Shown here: positions 57,684 through 64,000 of the stretch, one piece after another
How the letters are laid out: the number at the start of each line of letters is the position of its first letter
Position numbering within the stretch: position 1 is the stretch's first letter
Assembly (NCBI GenBank): GCA_005784505.1
Contig: VCAZ01000035.1
Location: forward strand, 2,447,501 to 2,511,500
Source: Bagarius yarrelli
Lineage: Eukaryota; Chordata; Actinopteri; Siluriformes; Sisoridae
Reading direction: 5' to 3'
DNA: 64,000 bases
Made by a program: the position numbers and the translations under genes
Notes under the pieces: generated by a model
Seen by the model: only the letters and a program-made list of their open reading frames with translations
Databases searched by the model: none
Told to the model about the DNA's origin: nothing

Positions 57684-58287
57684 GGAATACCAGCTTTTCT
57701 GCCACTTACTCATAAGAACAGTGAGGATCAGCTGGTGAATAACACACCTACATCAGATGATCAAGCTCAAGGTAAGCAAAATAAATGACACCCCCGACAC
57801 TGCAAAAACTTAACCTCTTAGTGATACGATGGTCCTTTTCTCTTGTGCCACTTTAGCGTTAATTAATTTTTAAATATGTGATAAAACAAGAGTACTTCAT
57901 ACTTAATATCCTACAAGAATGTACAGCTATTTAGCATTCAGTACAACACACAGGAAATAAAAGCCAACCCAAGGCTAGCAATCATTCTAAACTAACAGCT
58001 TTATTATATAATGCTTATAATATAACAATTATTCGACAATAGTCCCCATCTGTATAACCTCCCTTGTGTAGTCGAAATTGTTCAGAAAACAAGGTAAACT
58101 GTTGTGTGTACACATACAGCATCACACATCCCTATGTGGCCTTGTTGTACATATTGCCCAAGGGATATTGTATGAAAAAAGAGATTGAAGTAAAAAAAAC
58201 TGTCTCTTGTCAATTTGTCAATTGTCTCGGTTCATTTTGCTGTGTTGTCCTAACGAGTGTTTTTAAGGATTTAGCAAATCAGAGCTT

Positions 58288-59677
58288 TTCAGCTAGAATT
58301 AAGGGAAAGGTGTAGAAGACAGTGGTGACAGCAGCTATGATGTATGGTTTAGAGACAGTGGTGAGGCCAGCTATGATGTGTGGTTTAGAGACAGTGGTGA
58401 GACAGCTATGATCTATAGTTTTGAGACAGTGGTGAGACAGCTAAGATGTATAGTTTAGAGACAGTGGTGAGACAGCTAAGATGTATGGTTTAGAGACAGT
58501 GGTGAGACCAGCTATGATGTATGGTTTAGAGACAGTGGTGAGAGACAGTGGTGAGACAGCTATGATGTATGTAGACCAGCTATGATGTTTAGAGACAGTG
58601 GTGAGACCAGCTGAGCAGTGGTGAGACAGCTATGATGTATAGTTTAGAGACAGTGGTTAGAGATGTTTTAGACAGTGGTGAGACAGCTATGATGATGTAT
58701 GGTTTAGAGACAGTGGTGAGACCAGCTATGATGTATGGTTTAGAGACAGTGGTGAGACAGCTTGAGTACAGTGGGAGACAGCTATGATGTATGTTTAGAG
58801 ACAGTGGTTGAGACCAGCTATGGTTTAGAGACAGTGGTGAGACAGCTGATGTATGGTTTAGAGACAGTGGTGAGACCAGCTATGATGTATGGTTTAGAGA
58901 CAGTGGTGAGACACTATGAGACAGTGGTGAGACAGCTATGATGTATATGTATGGTTTAGAGACAGTGGTGAGACCAGCTATGATGTATGGTTTAGAGACA
59001 GTGGTGAGACAGCTATGATGTATAGTTTAGAGACAGTGGTGAGACAGCTAAGATGTATGGTTAGAGACGTGGTTGATTTATAGTTAGAGACTGAGACCAG
59101 TGGTGATAGTTAGAGATGTATGTTTAGAGACAGTGGTGAGACAGTGGTGAGACAGTGGTGAGCAGCTATGATGTATGGTTTAGAGACAGTGGTGAGCAGC
59201 TAGATGTACAGTGGTGAGACAGCTATGATGTATGGTTTAGAGACAGTGGTGATGACAGTGAGGAAGAGACAGTGGGTTTGATGTAGGTTTAGAGACAGAG
59301 CTGGAAGTAAGTAACAGAGCTGACGATGTTGAGGTTTTCTTGGGAGTGACGAGGTTGGACAGGATTAGGAACGAGTTCATCAGGGGGACGGCTCATGTTA
59401 GATGTTTTGGGGAGAAAGTCAGGGAAGTCCAGATTGAGGTGGTTTGGACATGTACAGAGGAGGGATAGTGAATATATTGGTAGGAGGATGTTAGAAATGA
59501 AGCTACCAGGCAGAAGGTAAAGAGGAAGACCAAAGAGGAGGTATGTGGATAGGATAAACGAGGACATGAAGTTAGTGGGTGTGAGTGAAGAGGATGTAGA
59601 GAATAGCGTTAGGTGGAGACAAATGATTCGCTGTGGCGACCCCTAAAAGGGAACAACTTACAAGGGGAAGAAGAAGC
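58288..59677 (+). mobile_element. RTE-type LINE copy 3, expanded by an internal minisatellite
   Basis: The copy starts in the reverse-transcriptase C-terminal region: SARIKGKV, a stop in place of the usual aromatic codon, then KTVVTAAMMYGLETV. The next codons are repeated about 27 times (58315-59290). After the array the ORF resumes with ELEV and LGVTRLDRIRNEFIRG and runs, with shifts, to the 3' tail CCCCTAAAAGGGAACAACTT and GAAGAAGAAG. In ordinary copies of this LINE the AMMYGLETV and ELEV..LGVTR segments are only a few codons apart, so the array is an insertion by tandem expansion. The first half of the element is absent. Confidence 0.75.
58315..59290 (+). repeat. 36-bp minisatellite derived from RTE codons
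   Basis: The consensus unit is ACAGTGGTGAGACCAGCTAT followed by GATGTATGGTTTAGAG (36 bp), translating to TVVRPAMMYGLE. Many units lack one C (35 bp, GAGACAGCTATG) or carry larger deletions, so the array is frame-broken. About 27 units or part-units. The founding unit is the left edge, contiguous with the LINE ORF. Confidence 0.92.
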
Positions 59678-60399
59678 AAATCCGAGCTTTAGTATTTTAA
59701 TATCCAGGATCAAGCCACGTTTGCTTACTGCTTATATGTAAGATCCATGTAAATGCAACCCACCAAGTGATTGTTGTCCCAGTCATCAGACGGAAACAAA
59801 TTCAAGTAGTCTTTTGTGATTGTTGCTAGTCAGACTGTACTTACATGATGTCACACTGTAGGACCTCAATTGACATAATGTCAGATTGTACGAGTCAAGA
59901 AGTGCTAAAACGGCTTTACGTGAGACAACTAGTCTGGAGTTTTACATCATCCATCCGAGACTTGAGTTGAGTAACCCACCATTTCTTGATAAATGGTAGC
60001 TAGCAACAAACAAACATATCATTTTTCCCTCCATTAATGAACCAGTTACTCTTTTTGCTGTTTTGTCCACCTGACCCATTTCCAAATTTTTCTCCAAAAT
60101 GGATTACTAGCACTAATTGGTTCGGCGGTCAAAGTAGGAGACGTCACACTGCAGTAAAGTGTCTGAAATATTCTAAAAAAAGTTCGCAATAACTTTGGGT
60201 GAACATCTTAAATAGCAATGAAAGACAACAGATTTTAGTGCAGGGATATCGGAATCTTTTAGGATTTCAAAACTGTCTCCAAATATGACATCCAATTTGT
60301 GTCCAAAATCGACAGTATTTTGAAAAGTGACAGTATTTAGATATACTGTGTAATTTAACTTAATGATATAAATAGAAGCAGGAGAACATTGACACCTAC
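59678..60399. other. Intronic sequence, nothing assigned
   Basis: Unique-looking DNA up to the donor of the next parva exon. Confidence 0.5.
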
Positions 60400-60472
60400 C
60401 CTCAGGTCTTGGTTTTGGCTTTTCTAAACCACCATCTTGCATCAGCTCAAAGGAAAATGAAACGTTGTGTAC
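60400..60472 (-). CDS. parva: parva penultimate coding exon
   Basis: The acceptor is ATTGTAG at 60473 and the donor G|GTAGGTG after 60400. It encodes 24 codons plus one base: VHNVSFSFELMQDGGLEKPK then PRPE, in the C-terminal CH domain of alpha-parvin. The single trailing G joins AT of the last exon to give Asp, so phase is preserved. The automatic frame from the internal AUG would run into the intron and is wrong. The acceptor pyrimidine tract is weak. Human has VLN where this fish has VHN, a minor change. Confidence 0.97.
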
Positions 60473-61285
60473 CTACAATACAGAATTCCAAATTGTCACA
60501 ATCTTATTAGGAGTTAACAGAATAAATGATTAGTGGCATCGACCGTATTGTAAGTACGTCTAGTCATCGGCTTCTTCCAGAGAACGAGCGTCCTTGGATT
60601 CATACATTCGCTATTGAATAAACTTCATTTTAACTGCACGTCCTGAGTGATAGAAAGTCTACAGTTATTCAGTCCAGATCGAAGTGCTGCACCGTCCATT
60701 TCAACAGCAGCAGAAAAAAAAGCAATACAATGAAAGAAATGTGGCAAAGTTCAAAAGTTCAGTGTTAAATTACTCTATTAAAGGACTACCGCTTCGACTT
60801 TTCAATAAGAGAATGTAAATGAAGGTTAACTAATGAACTAATGAAAACGGGAAAATTAATTTCAGGTAAAGAAAATCTTATTTAAGTGATTATCAGGAGA
60901 TTTCTTAACTACGATTTTTTCGTAAAAATATTCAAAAAGACATTTTATTGTTCCTGTTGAAATGAATGTTAAATACATTTTTTTTGAAAGGATATTTTAT
61001 TCATTTTTCCTATTATTCATAAGTATTTCTTAACTACAACTACAGACAGACAGACAGCCAGACAGATAGATATACAGACAGACAGCTGGACAAACGGATG
61101 CACAGACAGATAAATAGAAATAGATAGGCAGATTGATAGACAGCCAGACAGATAAACAGACAGACAAACAGGTAAATGGATTGATAAATATACAGACAGA
61201 CAGGTGGACAGACGGGTGCACAGACAGATAGATAGATAGACAGATACATAGACAGACAGACAGACAGGTAAATGGACGGATGCAC

Positions 61286-61357
<72 letters not shown>

Positions 61358-61868
61358 GGATTGATAGATATACAGGTGGACGGACAGATGCACAGAGAGA
61401 TAGATAGACAGACAGACAGACAGACAGGCAGACAGACAGGTAGATGGATTGATAGATAGACAGGTGGATGGATTGACAGATATACAGACAGGTGGATGGA
61501 CGGATGCAAAGACAGATAGATAGATAGACAGACAGACAGGTGGATGGACGGATGCACAGACAGATAGATGGATAGACAGACAGACAGGTGGATGGACGGA
61601 TGCACAGACAGATAAATTTTATACCCTGGTAAAATAGAGGTAGTTTAAGACATAAAAAAATCATAGCAAGCCTCTTATTTTAAGCTGTTGTTTGAAAATG
61701 TTTTTTAATAAAAAAAAGAAAAACTTCAAGGCTTTTTTATTATACATCAACAAAAAAAACAGAATTCCAAAACGCAAGGAGAATCGTGTATAAATGGGCT
61801 TACAGACGTTCACACTCTTTCCACAATGCATGTCTGGGGAGATCAGCGTAATGAATAAATTGCAGTAC
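60473..61868 (-). other. parva: parva intron (1.4 kb) with GATA/GACA array
   Basis: Bounded by G|GTACTG and ATTGTAG|G. The middle is occupied by the tetranucleotide array at 61042-61614. No other feature. Confidence 0.85.
61042..61614. repeat. (GATA)n/(GACA)n compound microsatellite array
   Basis: About 570 bp of intermingled GATA, GACA and GATGGAC/GATGCACA units, with a pure GATA core at about 61288-61356. Higher-order repeats of about 60-70 bp (GGTGGATGGACGGATGCACA followed by GACAGATAGATAG) are visible on the right side. Long minus-strand frames (up to 215 codons of C-L-S-V/Y-L-S) are artefacts. Confidence 0.97.
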
Positions 61869-61970
61869 CTTATGGTCGAAATTGTCTGGAGTGAGAAAGA
61901 AGTTGTACAGCGGAACAAAATATCCCTCCAGAAGTCCCATCAGCAGCACCAAGTACACACCGTCAGCAAA
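61869..61970 (-). CDS. parva: parva exon, core of second CH domain
   Basis: 34 codons in phase 0: FADGVYLVLLMGLLEGYFVP, then LYNFFLTPDNFDHK. The acceptor is TGGTTAG at 61971 and the donor AAG|GTACTG. The ADGVYLVLLMGLLEGYFVPL stretch is the hallmark of the alpha-parvin CH2 core, which contacts ILK and paxillin LD motifs. YN/NFDH replace HS/SFEQ of human, conservative surface changes. The intron to the next upstream exon is only 104 bp. Confidence 0.97.
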
Positions 61971-62074
61971 CTAACCATTACAGAGAAAAGGATAAATACT
62001 GTATATATCAATCGATATCTTCATACGATCTCAGACATTCGATACAAGATGTTGCACAGTTGATGAGATGTTAC

Positions 62075-62143
62075 CTGTGTGTCAAGCTCGGACACCTCCA
62101 GATTCAACTTGTTCAAGTGCTTGTTCACGAAAGTCAAGAGAGT
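62075..62143 (-). CDS. parva: parva exon, first part of CH2
   Basis: 23 codons in phase 0: TLLTFVNKHLNKLNLEVSEL then DTQ. The acceptor is CTCCCGCAG at 62144 and the donor CAG|GTAACA. It is separated by short introns of 104 bp (downstream) and 79 bp (upstream), typical of compact teleost introns. It continues the CH2 domain of alpha-parvin. Confidence 0.97.
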
Positions 62144-62222
62144 CTGCGGGAGAGGAGGGATCGTTTCAAACAGACTTTAACTATGACATCTATAAATCAA
62201 TTCCAATGAATTAAAGGTTTAC

Positions 62223-62284
62223 TTTTTTAACCACGTTGAGCTTGTCTGGTGCGTGATCGAACAAAGTGTCGAAGGCGTCGCGCT
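62223..62284 (-). CDS. parva: parva exon, linker to CH2
   Basis: 62 nt: AG completing a Glu codon, then 20 codons RDAFDTLFDHAPDKLNVVKK, ending at donor AAA|GTAAAC. The acceptor is CACACACAG at 62285, with a CA-type rather than T-rich tract. It encodes the region that leads into the C-terminal CH domain and is identical or nearly so to human alpha-parvin. Confidence 0.97.
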
Positions 62285-62617
62285 CTGTGTGTGAATGCAA
62301 CAACAGAGCTATTTAGAATTCTTTTCTTTTCAATATTAATAGACCCACAATCAATTTCCTGGGGATGATTGTAGGTTGTACTCAAAGTTCAGAGGTAGTA
62401 AAGCAAATATAGAAGTGGTAAGTATATATATTCATGTCAGTATGTTCAAACGTAGTTAAACAAGAACTAAGCAAGCGGAGTAAACCTGAGTTTAAACTCA
62501 AGCCTATTGCAGTATCTAAGTTTAGGTCCAGATCGAGTTTCTGACAATTTAAGATTAAATGTTGTGCTAAAATTTATATTTTGGCCTTCAAATATTTTTA
62601 AGAACTAATTAAATTCC

Positions 62618-62940
62618 GGCAGCATGGTGGCTTGGTGGTTAGCACTGTTGCCTCACGCCGGGTTGGTTTCCCGGGAAAGGGCCTTTCTGTGTGAAGTTTG
62701 CATGTTAGCTTGCGTAGGTTTACTCCGGGTACTCCGGTTTCTTCCGACAGTTTGATTGGTTGGTGATGCTAAATTGCCCATAGGAGTGAGTGTGAGTGTG
62801 TGGCCTTGTGATGGACTAGCGACCTGTCCAGGGTGTCCCCCTCCTGCTTTTTCAGAGATGGTTAGGAAAGGCTCCAGCAGATCTCTGTGACTCCAAATTA
62901 GGGAATAAACGGGTAATGAGGATAAAATGAATAAATAAAT
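62618..62940 (+). repeat. SINE-B copy
   Basis: Head GGTGGCTTGGTGGTTAGCAC, then GAAGTTTGCATGTTAGCTTG (8-bp deletion of TCTCCCTG), GGTTTACTCCGGGTACTCCG, GCCTTGTGATGGACTAGCGA and a (AATAAAT)n tail. Near full length. Confidence 0.92.
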
Positions 62941-63073
62941 TAAATGCCATAAGAGGCAAATGTTGTCTACAAAAATGCCCTTTAAATGGCGATACACAGT
63001 ATCATGTGTCGTCAATTTAAAATACAAATATACAACGTGCTAAATAATAGGACTTTCTATATCCAGTTCTATT

Positions 63074-63245
63074 TTACGTTTACATTTACAGCATTTGGCG
63101 GACACTTTTATCCATTCTCTTTTTCACAACTGAGCAATTCGGGGTTAAAACACTTGCTCAGGGGCTCCGCAGTGGTGCTGGGAATCAAATCCCGATCTTC
63201 CAACTAACAGTCCGAAAGCTTAATCACTGCACTACCACATCTCCC
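63074..63245 (-). repeat. SINE-A copy
   Basis: ACGTTTACATTTACAGCATT tail, CAACTGAGCAATTCGGGGTT, GCTGGGAATCAAATCCCGAT, TAATCACTGCACTACCAC head complement. Confidence 0.92.
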
Positions 63246-63349
63246 AGCTTCTACCCCTTTAAGCTGCCAAATAGCCGGGGTACCAGAGCTCAGCACTTTA
63301 GTGGTTAAGATGTTGCTTTACTTATTTAAAAGTTGTAAGTTTAAAAATC

Positions 63350-63535
63350 TCAGTACTGCGTTCTTGACCAATCAGAAGTTGGGGTCAGAGCATATGGGCA
63401 GCCATTATGAAGCACCCTCGGAGAAGAAAAAGCAGGTTTATGGCCTTGATTAATGGCCCAAAAGTGGCAGGTTGGTGATGCAGGGGCGTTGAGCTGTAAT
63501 TAACAACCTAAAACCATAACCATTTGAGCCACCAA
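63350..63535 (-). repeat. Diverged SINE-D copy
   Basis: GAAGTTGGGGTCAGAGCATA, AGCACCCTCGGAGAAGAAAA, TGGCAGGTTGGTGATGCAGG and CATTTGAGCCACCAA follow the SINE-D order at lower similarity. Confidence 0.65.
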
Positions 63536-63683
63536 ACCTGGAGGCTAAAATAACACCCAGACAATCAGATAAATCCGAGTCAGAATACTTTTGCTGTATT
63601 AAATAATTATCTAAGTTTGAGACCCTTTAGGACTTTGAGTACAGCCTAGTAAGAAGTTTCTGTTAATCATGTATTATACAGAC

Positions 63684-63703
63684 CATGTCTTCCAGAAAGA
63701 GCC
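63684..63703 (-). CDS. parva: parva 20-nt microexon
   Basis: GGCTCTTTCTGGAAGACATG lies between a strong acceptor (TTTTTGCTTTCTTTCAG at 63704) and a GTCTGT donor at 63683-63682. The G completes a Glu codon of the preceding exon (outside the window), then ALSGRH, then G, which joins AG of the next exon to make Glu. The spliced order ALSGRHERDAFD matches alpha-parvin exactly, so phase and content agree on both sides. This segment is the flexible linker between the two CH domains. Gene predictors would easily miss it. Confidence 0.9.
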
Positions 63704-64000
63704 CTGAAAGAAAGCAAAAAGAAATATAAAAGTGAGATCAAAATGTGGCAGATTAAGATAAGTACCCCAACAAGATAAGTAAGGAACCCCAACAATGCAA
63801 AAGCTGGTTAGGCAACTAAAGAGGACAATCAAACTGTGCTAGTTTTTTAGGATTCTGGCCTGGTGGACATCTGCCTACCAGCTCCCCGTCTTCACGCTTA
63901 AATCTGCCTGGGCAGAGGCATTCTACGGCAGCTGCTGCCCGCATGCCAGGCTGCAGCCAAAAGCCCTGAGCCTGCCCCTATCTGGGCAGATGATTTGTGC
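63704..64000. other. parva intron start, nothing assigned
   Basis: After the microexon acceptor tract the sequence becomes GC-rich (63840-64000, with CTGCCTGGGCAGAGGCA and GCTGCTGCCCGCATGCC). I looked for the preceding parva exon and did not find it. The GC-rich stretch resembles no family I can name and may be a truncated repeat. Confidence 0.4.

Larger units (their letters stand above)
54932..60399 (-). other. parva: parva intron (5.5 kb) between the last two exons
   Basis: It is bounded by a GTAGGTG donor and a T-rich CATAG acceptor. It contains SINE-A (55342, 57506), SINE-D (55957), a Tc1-like relic (56213), SINE-C (56590) and the RTE copy with its minisatellite (58288-59677). No further exon was recognised in it. 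Confidence 0.85.
62285..63683 (-). other. parva: parva intron (1.4 kb) with SINEs
   Basis: Contains SINE-B (62618), SINE-A (63074) and a diverged SINE-D (63350). No other feature was recognised. Confidence 0.85.

Noticed and set aside
58315..59290. CRISPR-like or gene-family-like repeat
   Set aside because: These are contiguous 36-bp tandem units derived from LINE codons, without spacers.
61017..61664. Open frame of 215 codons (minus) rich in C, L, S, Y, V
   Set aside because: It is the translation of a GATA/GACA tetranucleotide array. Period 4 over 3 gives a 12-nt cycle without stops, so openness carries no meaning.
63840..64000. GC-rich end of the window as the preceding parva exon
   Set aside because: Neither strand encodes the expected alpha-parvin segment before ALSGRH in any frame, and there is no matching splice donor.

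Overview
This window is vertebrate nuclear DNA, almost certainly from a ray-finned (teleost) fish. The genes are split into small exons with GT..AG introns. Most of the DNA is AT-rich intronic and intergenic sequence full of microsatellites, tRNA-derived SINEs of teleost type, hAT-like and Tc1-like DNA transposon remnants, and 5'-truncated LINEs. No operons, rRNA, tRNA genes or prokaryotic features were seen. The order of fish cannot be fixed from the sequence alone.

Two known genes can be recognised, both on the minus strand and in the same order as on human chromosome 11p15 (PARVA then TEAD1, head to tail). At the right end (54.5-63.7 kb) are the last six exons of alpha-parvin (parva), including a 20-nt microexon, the C-terminal calponin-homology domain and the stop codon. 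At the left (7.70-7.95 kb) is the first coding exon of the TEA-domain transcription factor tead1. It carries the non-AUG (AUU) start codon known for TEF-1 and has an in-frame stop 13 codons upstream. A CpG-rich block at about 37.2-38.3 kb holds a consensus splice donor on the minus strand, CCAAT boxes, GC boxes and three GGAATG (TEAD-type) motifs; I infer it to be the tead1 promoter and 5'-noncoding exon. If so, 7.95-37.2 kb is tead1 intron 1, 1-7.7 kb is the next tead1 intron, and 38.3-54.5 kb is the parva-tead1 intergenic space.

The rest is repeats and candidate regulatory DNA. Four tRNA-derived SINE groups recur and are called A to D here: A has an L2-like tail, B is DANA/Mermaid-like, C is a short family, and D ends in TGACAATAAAGTTGAAT-like sequence. 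Other elements are: two copies each of three non-autonomous DNA transposon families; a hAT relic with a broken BED finger; an L1-clade ORF2 relic split by two SINEs; a retroelement C2H2 finger; three RTE-type LINE 3' ends; a nested palindromic element; and three minisatellites. The minisatellite at 58.3-59.3 kb is the most striking: it grew by tandem expansion of 12 codons inside an RTE reverse-transcriptase ORF.

Several repeat-poor, moderately GC-rich stretches (about 6.1, 22.6, 24.7, 27.6, 32.8, 40.3, 44.2 and 51 kb) look like conserved non-coding elements, but that is inference without an alignment. I found no evidence of a wholly new genetic system here; the novelty lies in repeat biology and in tead1 translational control.
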